Shown: positions 26,124 through 33,178 of the stretch, piece after piece
How positions within the stretch are numbered: the first letter of the stretch is position 1
Layout of the letters: each line of letters starts with the position of its first letter
NCBI GenBank assembly: GCA_020026375.1
Contig: JAHHQN010000024.1
Coordinates: 1 to 35,386, forward strand
Length of the DNA stretch: 35,386 nucleotides
Direction of reading: 5' to 3'
Origin: Alistipes sp.
GTDB taxonomy: Bacteria > Bacteroidota > Bacteroidia > Bacteroidales > Rikenellaceae
Translations under genes and position numbers: made by a program
The notes under the pieces: model-generated
Told to the model about the DNA's origin: nothing
Database searches by the model: none
The model's input: the letters and a program-made list of their open reading frames with translations, nothing else

Positions 26124-26810
26124 ATGGAGAAATCTGAATCGAAAAATTCTGAATTGAAGAAAAAGGCTAAAGATGCTGTATTTCAATGTTTTGATAGAAA
26201 TGTAAATTCTGAGTTTTTTCGGCAGAATTACATCAGTATCAGTTCGACGCTTTCAACCTATCTTATTCTGAAAAGAGCATATCATGAGAACGGGGTTAAG
26301 TCCTATGATGATTTTATGAATGCGTTTTCTCTCTTTTATGGGATTAAACGGTTTGCCTCGAAAGAGTTCATAGAAAAGTATTTCAACAAGATGGAGGACT
26401 TGAGAAACACAGATACCTATGATATTCGTGATTTGACGGAAGATTTAGTCGATTCGAATGCTCGGGGCAGGAACAAGCAGAAAACTGAAAAAGTCCAGTT
26501 CTCGTTCGTGACCAAATTGCTGAATATCATGAATGATGCAAAGTACCCTATTTATGATTCGAATGTGGCAACCGTATTTAAATTTACATCTCCACAACAA
26601 TCTGATATTCAGAAGAAGATTGATAAATACGTGGAATTATATAAAATCATCCAAGAAGTGTATAAGGACATTATAGATGTTTATGCAGATAGGATAGCGT
26701 CTTTTAGGGAAATGTTTGATTGCAAGGATGTTACAGATATGCGCATTGTCGATATTATCACTTGGAAGCTGGGAGAGAAATCACCGAAGAACAAGTCAGA
26801 GCATAAATAA
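26124..26810 (+). CDS. Unknown island protein, possible HhH-GPD/OGG-like fold
   Basis: A 228-residue, charged, soluble protein that I do not recognise with certainty. There is no signal peptide or membrane segment. Predicted mainly helical. The block FSFVTKLLNIMNDAKYPIYDSNVATVF (about 134-160) resembles the 'KLLH ... PIYDS.V' pattern of helix-hairpin-helix/OGG-type DNA glycosylase-like proteins, and the end RIVDIITWKLG fits the terminal helix of such proteins. No catalytic Lys/Asp pair can be named with confidence. It is the first gene of the island operon, 10 bases after a palindrome and 8 bases before the WYL regulator. A role in DNA recognition or defence is a guess from context. Confidence 0.6.
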   Translation: MEKSESKNSELKKKAKDAVFQCFDRNVNSEFFRQNYISISSTLSTYLILKRAYHENGVKSYDDFMNAFSLFYGIKRFASKEFIEKYFNKMEDLRNTDTYDIRDLTEDLVDSNARGRNKQKTEKVQFSFVTKLLNIMNDAKYPIYDSNVATVFKFTSPQQSDIQKKIDKYVELYKIIQEVYKDIIDVYADRIASFREMFDCKDVTDMRIVDIITWKLGEKSPKNKSEHK

Positions 26811-26818
26811 TCAAGCAT

Positions 26819-27760
26819 ATGTCAAAAGTCGGGTATATCCAAAGGTATTTATTGATCATACGGCATATTCGAAGCCATCGGTATATCAGCATGGAGAAAC
26901 TATGTGCCTGTGTGGAAAACGATCTCAGTCTATATGATGATTCGGAAAGCATAGGGACATCTGCAAGAACCATTAAACGGGATTTGCAGGAAATCAGAAA
27001 GTTTTTGGGTATCAGCATTGATTACTCCAAAGCCAATAATAGGTATTATATTCCGGAGGACGAGGATCAACTATCCGATCTTGAACGTGTATTGGAACCT
27101 TTTGATTTATTGAGTTCCCTATATGCCGAAAATAAGTTGCCCGGCTTTGTATTTCCCGAAAAACGACAGCATAAAGGCACAGAACATTTATACCCCTTGA
27201 TTAATGCTATTAAGCGGAGCTGTATTGTCGAAATTCTTTATGCAAAATTTGACGATACAACACCCCAATTGAGAATCGTAGAACCCTATGGTTTGAAAGA
27301 GTATCATGGCAGATGGTATCTTCTCGCCCAAGAGGTTCATGGCAGGATTGAGGAGGCAGGAGAGATTAAAACGTGGGGATTGGATCGAATCTCACATATC
27401 ACAATCTGTTCTGATAGGTTTTCCCGGAATCGAGATGTTGATGTAGAAACAGAATATCAGAATTGTATTGGTATCTATTCTGATAAGGACAAACCCGTAG
27501 AAGAGGTAATTTTGTCCTTTCCGCCTATGGGAGGTCGCTATCATGTTGCACATCCTTTGCATGAAAGCCAAGAGGTTATTTTGGCTAATGCGCAGGAATA
27601 CAGAATTAGATTGCAAGTACGGATTACCTATGATTTTATGATGGAGTTGCTGTCTCAAACACAAGATGTCACGGTTTTGGCACCGCAACATCTTAAAAAT
27701 GAGTTGGTCCGTATTTATGAGCAAGCCATTCATCGGACGGTTGGACTAAATGGAGACTAA
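26819..27760 (+). CDS. WYL-domain transcriptional regulator
   Basis: A 313-residue regulator. The N-terminal winged helix-turn-helix (about 5-70) includes TSARTIKRDLQEIRKFLGISIDYSKANNRYY, the DeoR/HTH_11 style of WYL proteins. The WYL domain (about 125-205) has IVEILYAKF, RIVEPYGLKEYHGRWYLLAQE (with the WYL tripeptide) and KTWGLDRISHITI. A WCX-like C-terminus (about 230-305) follows. WYL domains sense nucleic acids or nucleotides; relatives such as BrxR (BREX) and CapW (CBASS) repress phage-defence operons. It starts 8 bases after the preceding gene. Base composition is AT-rich, in line with the island. Confidence 0.9.
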   Translation: MSKVGYIQRYLLIIRHIRSHRYISMEKLCACVENDLSLYDDSESIGTSARTIKRDLQEIRKFLGISIDYSKANNRYYIPEDEDQLSDLERVLEPFDLLSSLYAENKLPGFVFPEKRQHKGTEHLYPLINAIKRSCIVEILYAKFDDTTPQLRIVEPYGLKEYHGRWYLLAQEVHGRIEEAGEIKTWGLDRISHITICSDRFSRNRDVDVETEYQNCIGIYSDKDKPVEEVILSFPPMGGRYHVAHPLHESQEVILANAQEYRIRLQVRITYDFMMELLSQTQDVTVLAPQHLKNELVRIYEQAIHRTVGLNGD

Positions 27761-27766
27761 TTTTTA

Positions 27767-27868
27767 ATGTTGAGCAATATTCATATCCGGACAGACCAAG
27801 AGCATGCAATGAAGAAATGGAGAACCCGGTTAAAATTATTTGGAGATGAAAACTATGATTCAAATTGA
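27767..27868 (+). CDS. Possible 33-residue peptide between the regulator and the next gene
   Basis: The frame starts with ATG 7 bases after the regulator stop and ends at TGA 27866-27868. It overlaps the start of the next gene by 14 bases. The peptide is basic in the middle (MKKWRTRLKLFG) and acidic at the end (DENYDSN). It fills an 80-base gap in an otherwise tight operon, which favours a real gene or a coupling leader. Chance cannot be excluded at this length. Confidence 0.35.
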   Translation: MLSNIHIRTDQEHAMKKWRTRLKLFGDENYDSN

Positions 27869-28178
27869 TGATTTGGAAGCATTGGGATGGGCGTCAGATG
27901 AGTTGATCCTTTTTACCAGAAAAGAAGATAGAAATAATCCGCATTGTCTTGCGATAAAGGTTTGTTTTAATCGTAGAACTTACCACATTAATCTTTTGCA
28001 ACGATTTTTGAAGTTCGGGGTTTACGAGGAGGTCTCCTTGGAGTCATCAGTCCAAAACCATTATATACAAAAGTTGAAGACTACTTTCCCGGAAAACTTG
28101 CAACAAGAGTTGCTTTCATCCTTCACTGAAGATTTGAATAAATGGGAGAATTTGAATGATAAATATGAGGCATCATGA
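27855..28178 (+). CDS. Unknown small island protein
   Basis: A 107-residue protein (MIQIDDLEALGW...) that I do not recognise. It has no signal peptide or membrane segment. The first half looks like beta strands (ELILFTRKEDRNNPHCLAIKVCFNRRTYHINLL); the second half is helical and acidic (QQELLSSFTEDLNKWENLNDKYE). I chose ATG 27855 because GGAG lies 9 bases upstream. ATG 27846, in the same frame, would add three residues but leaves no spacing to that GGAG. Its stop overlaps the start of the next gene by 4 bases (ATGA), so the two are translationally coupled and may act together. Confidence 0.65.
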   Translation: MIQIDDLEALGWASDELILFTRKEDRNNPHCLAIKVCFNRRTYHINLLQRFLKFGVYEEVSLESSVQNHYIQKLKTTFPENLQQELLSSFTEDLNKWENLNDKYEAS

Positions 28179-28435
28179 CAAGAGAACAGTATGAAGATCT
28201 TTTCTGGGAGGTTTCAGATGAGAAATGGAATAAGATTACTAAAGAAGGCTTAGTTCCAGACAGAGAGGCCCCTGAAGCAAAAGCAACATTTAAGAATCTT
28301 ATGACAAGGAAACCCAACAAAGAAGGGATGACTTTTTCAGATGAGGAGATTTTGTTCTTAGGCAAAATGAATTTAGTTGCTTTTGGTGAAAAATTCCCTG
28401 CTGATGCCAGTTATTATATGGAGCTAACAGAATGA
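28175..28435 (+). CDS. Unknown small acidic island protein
   Basis: An 86-residue soluble protein, last gene of the island operon, not recognised. It is rich in Glu/Asp and aromatic residues (TREQYEDLFWEVSDEKWNKITKEG at the N-terminus; FSDEEILFLGKMNLVAFGEKF later). It is translationally coupled to the preceding gene by an ATGA overlap. The size and coupling are compatible with a toxin-antitoxin or small-effector pair, but no family motif supports that. The stop lies 32 bases before the right repeat, whose hairpin can serve as terminator. Confidence 0.65.
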   Translation: MTREQYEDLFWEVSDEKWNKITKEGLVPDREAPEAKATFKNLMTRKPNKEGMTFSDEEILFLGKMNLVAFGEKFPADASYYMELTE

Positions 28436-28467
28436 TTCTCCAATAAATAAGCATTCGACTTTTTCAC

Positions 28468-28524
28468 AAGCATAAAAAACAAAAAAACCGACTCAGATAT
28501 TCTCTAAGTCGGTTTTTGGTGCCC
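28468..28524. repeat. Right 57-bp direct repeat (putative attachment site copy)
   Basis: Partner of 25777-25833 with one mismatch. It includes the 3' terminal bases of the intact tRNA-Leu (28517-28524 on the minus strand) and the downstream hairpin CCGACT/AGTCGG (28488-28512). A-runs on the left and T-runs on the right make the hairpin a bidirectional terminator, ending both the tRNA (minus) and the island operon (plus). Confidence 0.9.
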
Positions 28525-28603
28525 AGGACAAGACTCGAACTTGCACAGCCGTGAAGCCACTACCACCTCAAAGTAGCGTGTATACCAATTTCACCACCTG
28601 GGC
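28517..28603 (-). tRNA. tRNA-Leu (anticodon GAG)
   Basis: Read on the minus strand it starts GCCCAGGTGGTGAAATTGG. The acceptor stem GCCCAGG pairs perfectly with CCTGGGC. The anticodon stem CTACT/GGTAG encloses loop TTGAGGT, anticodon GAG. The variable arm is long (TGGCTTCACGGCTG), as in leucine tRNAs. The discriminator is A and CCA is encoded. Its 3' end is part of the right repeat of the mini-island, so it is the integration target and was kept intact. A consensus promoter lies at 28635-28666. Confidence 0.95.
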
Positions 28604-28634
28604 CTTCAGAAATCATCTATCGGATTTCGTGCTG

Positions 28635-28666
28635 CAAATATAAGGGCTTTTTTCTTCTCCACCAAA
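28635..28666 (-). promoter_or_regulatory. Promoter of tRNA-Leu
   Basis: Minus strand: TTTG (28666-28663), a 20-base spacer, then TATATTTG (28642-28635), a full match to the consensus and to the layout before tRNA-Ser. Confidence 0.8.
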
Positions 28667-28744
28667 TCTTTCGGCAAAATATTTAATATTTTCCGTCATT
28701 TTTTTAGTTTCGCCCCGTCCTACCTATATTAATTATACCCTCAC

Positions 28745-28785
28745 GAAAAAATCCGGCCGACAGGCGCGGACCTGTCAGCCGGATT
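28745..28785 (-). terminator. Terminator of the S46 peptidase operon
   Basis: Minus strand: AATCCGGC-GACAGG pairs with CCTGTC-GCCGGATT (one bulged mismatch), followed by six T. It lies 24 bases after the peptidase stop. Confidence 0.9.
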
Positions 28786-28808
28786 ATGTATCACATGGGG
28801 AGGCTCCC

Positions 28809-30800
28809 CTAACGCAGCGTCATCTCATCGAGCAGATAACCCGCCTTTCCGACCTTCTCGATGACCATCAGCACATAGCGGATATCCACCGAGATGTTGC
28901 GGCAGATCGAGGGGTCGAACGCAATGTCGCTCATCGTCGAGAGCCATGTGCGGTCGAAGTTGATGCCCACCAGCTCACCGTCACCGTTGATGATGGGCGA
29001 GCCGGAGTTGCCGCCCGTGGTCTGGTTGGTCGCCAGGAAGCACACCGGCACGGTGTAGTGGCCGTTGATTTCGGCACCCCAGCGGCCGTAGTCCTTCGTG
29101 CGGAAGATTTCGCGCAGCGACTCGGGAATGTCGTAATCATAGATTTCGGGATTGTCCTTGGCAATGATGCCGTCGAGGGTGGTCAGCGGCTTGTGGTACT
29201 CGCCGTCGGCATATTCGTAGCCCATCACCGAACCGTAGGCCACTCTCAGGGTGAGGTTGGCATCGGGGAAGAACGCACGCTCGGTGTCCCACTCTCTCAG
29301 TCCGCGGATATAGACGGTGTAGAGTTCGTTCATGCGCTTGCTCGACATGTTGCGCAAGTGCTTGGTCTCCAGACGGTCCTGAATGTACTTCTGCATGCGC
29401 ACGATGCTCTCCTTGAGGGTGTGGTACTCGTCGAGACGGTCGTTCTTCTCGCCCTTCCACACGGCGGCGAACATCTCACGGGCGTAGTTCTCGACCGAAC
29501 CGTAGGTCTTCACGCCCTCGACAAACTCCGAGACCTTGAACGACTCGGGGCAACGCTTGTCGTACTCGTTGAACAGATAGACAAAGAGTGCCTCCTCGGT
29601 AGCCTGACGCTTGGCAAAAACCTCCTCCTCGCGCTCCTCGGCGGTGTAGTTCTTGGGCAGCGAGTAGAGGGTTTCGAACATCATCTCGCGGGCAAGATAG
29701 GGTTCTTTGACCTGCTCGTACTCCTCGTGCAGCTCGCGCAGAACGGTGTTGTATTCGGGACGCGTCTCCGCCCACTGCTGGAAGTCGGCCTCATAGCGGC
29801 GTTTCTTATCGACAATGTGGTTGCGCTTCAAACCCAGCACTTCGCCCTGCCACTTCTTCCACGCATTGGCGATGCCGGCGTGCTTGGCGGCGTAGTGGAT
29901 ACGCAGGGCGGCATCCGATGCCTGACCCTTGGCGATGATGTCCAGACGACCCGTGCGGATGTCAATCTTCTGGGGGTCGGAGATATTGACGATGTACTCC
30001 ACCACATCGGAGGTGATGTACTCCTGTGTGTTGCCGGGGAAGCCGTAAATCATCGTGAAGTCGCCCTCCTTCACGCCCTTGGTCGAGATGGCGAAGTGAC
30101 GCTTCGGACGGTAAGGCACATTGTCTTTGGAGTAGGCTGCCGGACGGTTGTTCTTGTCGGCATAGATGCGGAAGACCGAGAAATCGCCCGTGTGGCGCGG
30201 CCAAATCCAGTTGTCGGTGTCGCCACCGAACTTACCGATGGACGAGGGGGGAGCAGCCACCAGACGCACGTCGTCGAACTGCTCGTAGATGAACAGGAAG
30301 AGCTGATTGCCGTAGTACATCTGTTCGATGCACGCCTTGTAGTTCACACCCTCCTTTTCGGCCTTCTCGATGATGGCCTCACGGGTTTCACCGCCTGCAA
30401 CACGGTCGGTGACCTCCTCCATGCGGACGAGGAACTTCACATCGAGACCCTTGTTGGGCAGCTCCTCGGCACGCGAACGCGCCCAGAAACCGTGGGTCAG
30501 ATAGTCGTGCGCCACGGTCGAGTGCGACTGTATGGCATCATAACCGCAGTGGTGGTTGGTGAGCAACAGACCCTCCGACGACACCAGCTCGGCAGTGCAG
30601 CCGTTGTCGAACAGCACCACGGCATTCTTCATCGAAGCATCGTTGTTGATGGAGTAGATGTCCTCGGCCGTGAGTCGGAAACCCTTGGCCCTCATGTCGC
30701 CGATACGACCCGATATCAGACTCGGCAACCACATGCCCTCGTCAGCCAGCGCAGGCAGGGCGAGGAGCACAAAAAGCAGTGTCAACAGTTTGTTTTTCAT
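28809..30800 (-). CDS. S46 dipeptidyl peptidase, DPP11-like
   Basis: An exported serine exopeptidase that removes dipeptides from oligopeptide N-termini, feeding amino-acid fermentation. It is 663 residues long with a signal peptide (MKNKLLTLLFVLLALPALA). The mature start DEGMWLPSL and catalytic His in LLTNHHCGYDAIQ (residues 83-84) are typical. The nucleophile Ser599 lies in TGGNSGSP. Residue 617, 18 positions after that Ser, is Arg (GINFDRTW). In Porphyromonas gingivalis DPP11 the same spacing separates Ser655 from Arg673, which selects Asp/Glu at P1; DPP7 has Gly there. An acidic-specific DPP11 is therefore the best call. It is the last gene of a seven-gene minus-strand run. Confidence 0.92.
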   Translation of the reverse strand: MKNKLLTLLFVLLALPALADEGMWLPSLISGRIGDMRAKGFRLTAEDIYSINNDASMKNAVVLFDNGCTAELVSSEGLLLTNHHCGYDAIQSHSTVAHDYLTHGFWARSRAEELPNKGLDVKFLVRMEEVTDRVAGGETREAIIEKAEKEGVNYKACIEQMYYGNQLFLFIYEQFDDVRLVAAPPSSIGKFGGDTDNWIWPRHTGDFSVFRIYADKNNRPAAYSKDNVPYRPKRHFAISTKGVKEGDFTMIYGFPGNTQEYITSDVVEYIVNISDPQKIDIRTGRLDIIAKGQASDAALRIHYAAKHAGIANAWKKWQGEVLGLKRNHIVDKKRRYEADFQQWAETRPEYNTVLRELHEEYEQVKEPYLAREMMFETLYSLPKNYTAEEREEEVFAKRQATEEALFVYLFNEYDKRCPESFKVSEFVEGVKTYGSVENYAREMFAAVWKGEKNDRLDEYHTLKESIVRMQKYIQDRLETKHLRNMSSKRMNELYTVYIRGLREWDTERAFFPDANLTLRVAYGSVMGYEYADGEYHKPLTTLDGIIAKDNPEIYDYDIPESLREIFRTKDYGRWGAEINGHYTVPVCFLATNQTTGGNSGSPIINGDGELVGINFDRTWLSTMSDIAFDPSICRNISVDIRYVLMVIEKVGKAGYLLDEMTLR

Positions 30801-30812
30801 ACTTTTGAACGA

Positions 30813-31409
30813 TTATAATGACAAAAATTTATCCAGTTCGGTGTAGAGTTTCTGAATCGGGAGCCCCATCACATTGTAGAACGAGCCGCTGATGCCCTCG
30901 ATGGCCACATAGCCAATCCACTCCTGTATGCCGTAGGAGCCGGCCTTGTCGAAGGGGCGGTAGTGGTCGATGTAGTAGTCGATTTCCTCATCGGTGAGGG
31001 TGCGAAAGACCACCTCCGAGGAGCAGGAAAAGGTCACCGTGTGGGAGCGGCTGCGCAGGGTGATGCCCGACACCACGGTGTGGGTGGCTCCCGACAGAAG
31101 GCGGAGCATGGCGTGCGCCTCGTCCCTATCGTGGGGCTTGCCCAGCACACGGCCTGCCGCCACGACCACCGTGTCGGCGGTCAGCAGAATATCCTTATCC
31201 TCAAGGGGGAAGGGGTAGCTGCGACTCTTGAGCTGCGAGAGGTAGGCGGGCACCTCCTCGGCAGGGAGCGTCGGGGGATAGACCTCCTCGCACTCGTAGC
31301 GGGCGGCCAATTCAAATTCGATACCTGCCCCTGCGAGCAACTCGCGACGACGGGGCGACTGCGAAGCCAGTATGAGATGGCGTGTAGAGAGTTTTTCGTG
31401 GAGAAGCAT
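30813..31409 (-). CDS. maf: Maf-family nucleotide pyrophosphatase
   Basis: Maf proteins hydrolyse non-canonical or modified nucleoside triphosphates to monophosphates; they were first described as septum-formation inhibitors. The 198-residue protein shows the signature LILASQSPRRRELLAGAGI near the N-terminus, LLTADTVVVAAGRVLGKPHDRDEA in the middle, and YGIQEWIGYVAIEGISGSFYNVMGLP near the end. ADTVV and KP with Asp/Glu form the metal and phosphate site. It lies 12 bases before the S46 gene and 3 bases after the FAH-family gene, inside one operon. Confidence 0.95.
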   Translation of the reverse strand: MLLHEKLSTRHLILASQSPRRRELLAGAGIEFELAARYECEEVYPPTLPAEEVPAYLSQLKSRSYPFPLEDKDILLTADTVVVAAGRVLGKPHDRDEAHAMLRLLSGATHTVVSGITLRSRSHTVTFSCSSEVVFRTLTDEEIDYYIDHYRPFDKAGSYGIQEWIGYVAIEGISGSFYNVMGLPIQKLYTELDKFLSL

Positions 31410-31412
31410 GGC

Positions 31413-32030
31413 CTATCGAATGTCAAAATTCAACAACTCCTCGCCAAAGAGCGACACGCGAATGTTGTCGCCCTCTCTGACGGGGCGGACGTCACAGGGG
31501 ACACCCATGTAAATCAAATCGCCAATCTTGAGGGTCATCATGCGCGACAGCTCGGCGATGATGCTGTCCACGGAGAAGCGCATGAGGGAATAATCGCCGC
31601 AGAAATGTTCGTCACCGAGTTGCATCTCCACCTTCGCGTCACCGATTTTGCGGTCGAGTGCCGCGAGCGACAGAAACTTCAGACTCACCGCCGACGAGTG
31701 GTCGAAAGCGGAGTGCATCTCCCAGGGAAGTCCCTCACCCACAGCCTCTTTACGGGCGTTGCGCGGAGTGAAATTGACACCCACGCCCACCTCGTCGTAG
31801 TAGCGCGAAGCGAACTTCTCCGAGACGGATTTTCCCACCTTGTTGATTTTCACCACCATCTGAAATTCGGGGACAAATTCCCCGTCGAACGAGGGGATAT
31901 AGAAGGGGTCGTTGTTTCTCAGAAGTGCGGTATCGGGTTTGGTGTACCACACGGGGCTTGTGTGCTCCGCGATGGCAGATGACTCAGCAGTGTGAGCCGC
32001 AAAGTTATGTGCTATGCAGATAATCTTCAT
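31413..32030 (-). CDS. Fumarylacetoacetate hydrolase-family protein
   Basis: A 205-residue single-domain member of the FAH superfamily, whose members hydrolyse or decarboxylate beta-diketo acids with a divalent metal. Seen are WYTKPDTALLRNNDPFYIPSF, EFQMVVKINKVGKSV, ARYYDEVGVGVNFTPR, LPWEMHSAFDHSSAV and the C-terminal LKIGDLIYMGVPCDVRPVREGD. The usual catalytic ExE...D metal triad is not fully evident: the first position reads EFQ rather than ExE, so activity is uncertain. Its start overlaps the stop of lpxB by 4 bases. Confidence 0.8.
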   Translation of the reverse strand: MKIICIAHNFAAHTAESSAIAEHTSPVWYTKPDTALLRNNDPFYIPSFDGEFVPEFQMVVKINKVGKSVSEKFASRYYDEVGVGVNFTPRNARKEAVGEGLPWEMHSAFDHSSAVSLKFLSLAALDRKIGDAKVEMQLGDEHFCGDYSLMRFSVDSIIAELSRMMTLKIGDLIYMGVPCDVRPVREGDNIRVSLFGEELLNFDIR

Positions 32031-33163
32031 CGTTTGTCATTTTTCAACAGTTCGACCATACGGGCGGCAAAGCGGTCGCTCGCGCCCTTATCGCCGATGA
32101 TGGCTCTCAACTCGGCAAAGTCGGCGAGCATCTTCTCGCGCTTCTCGCCACCGGGGAGAATGGCACGCAGTTCCTTCTCGGCGCGGGTGATGTCCAAATC
32201 GGACTGTATGATTTCCGCCACGGCTTCGCGGCGCAGGTTCAGATTGACCAGCGACACCCAATCGACACTCAACACATAGGGTTGCAACAGGACCTGGAAC
32301 CACAGTGTGCGATAGACCACCACTTCGGGAATGCCCATGAGGGCGGTTTCGAGGGTGGCAGTACCCGAGGTCACCACGGCAGCTTCCGCCACCGAGAGGG
32401 TTTCGTAGGTCTCGTCTGCCACGTAGCGGATGTCACTGTCGGCCATATAGGTTTCGTAGAGGCTGCGGTCGAGCCACTTGACGCCGGCCACCACAAACTG
32501 ATGCGAGGGAAACTCCTTCGAGAGGAGTGCCATGAGGGGCAGGTTGTCCTGAATCTCCCCCTTGCGGCTGCCTGCCAGCAGGGCGATAATCGGACGCTCG
32601 TCGAGACCGTGACGGCGGCGGAACTCCTCGCCAGAGGGCATCTCGGGCAGGCGTTTGTCGAGGGCATCGACCAGAGGATTACCGCAGAAAATGGGGCGCA
32701 GACCCTTCTGGGAGAAGTACTCCTTCTCGAAGGGGAAGATGATGAACAACTCGTCCATATACTTGCGAATGGATTTCACTCGCCACTCGCGCCATGCCCA
32801 CACCTTGGGGGCGATGTAGTAGAACGTGCGCACGCCGTGCTCCTTTGCCCAGCGCGCCATCTTCATGTTGAAGCCCGGATAGTCGATAAGTATCAGCACA
32901 TCGGGGGCATAACGCTCCACATCGGCCTGGCACTCCTCCATCTGACGGCGAATCGTGCCGAGGTTCTTCAACACCTGCACGATGCCGAAAAACGAGGTCT
33001 CGCGGTAGTGCTTCGCCAGATTTTGCTCCCCTCCGACCTGCGCCATCTGGTCACCGCCCCAGAAGCGGAACTGCGCCTCGGGGTCGGCCTTCAGAAGCCC
33101 GCGCATAAGGTTCGAACCGTGGAGGTCGCCCGACGGTTCACCGGCTATGAGGTAATATTTCAT
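32027..33163 (-). CDS. lpxB: Lipid-A-disaccharide synthase
   Basis: LpxB (GT19) joins UDP-2,3-diacylglucosamine and lipid X to make the lipid A disaccharide at the inner face of the cytoplasmic membrane. The 378-residue protein opens with the family signature MKYYLIAGEPSGDLHGSNLMRGL. Also seen are FNMKMARWAKEHGVRTFYYIAPKVWAWRE, FPFEKEYF, IFCGNPLVDAL, LLAGSRKGEIQDNLPLM and TSGTATLETALMGIPEVVVYRT. It overlaps the FAH gene by 4 bases and begins 15 bases after trmD. Its presence shows a Gram-negative outer membrane. Confidence 0.97.
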   Translation of the reverse strand: MKYYLIAGEPSGDLHGSNLMRGLLKADPEAQFRFWGGDQMAQVGGEQNLAKHYRETSFFGIVQVLKNLGTIRRQMEECQADVERYAPDVLILIDYPGFNMKMARWAKEHGVRTFYYIAPKVWAWREWRVKSIRKYMDELFIIFPFEKEYFSQKGLRPIFCGNPLVDALDKRLPEMPSGEEFRRRHGLDERPIIALLAGSRKGEIQDNLPLMALLSKEFPSHQFVVAGVKWLDRSLYETYMADSDIRYVADETYETLSVAEAAVVTSGTATLETALMGIPEVVVYRTLWFQVLLQPYVLSVDWVSLVNLNLRREAVAEIIQSDLDITRAEKELRAILPGGEKREKMLADFAELRAIIGDKGASDRFAARMVELLKNDKR

Positions 33164-33178
33164 CGTCCGAAACGAGTT

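Larger units (their letters stand above)
25777..28524. mobile_element. AT-rich mini-island integrated at tRNA-Leu
   Basis: Two 57-bp repeats containing the tRNA-Leu 3' end and its terminator bound a unit of 2,691 bp (start to start). The inside is strongly AT-rich, unlike the GC-rich genes on both sides, and its genes run opposite to the surrounding minus-strand genes. These are the marks of site-specific integration into a tRNA 3' end. No integrase, transposase or mobilisation gene is present. It was either moved in trans, as satellites are, or is the remainder of a larger element. Confidence 0.85.
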
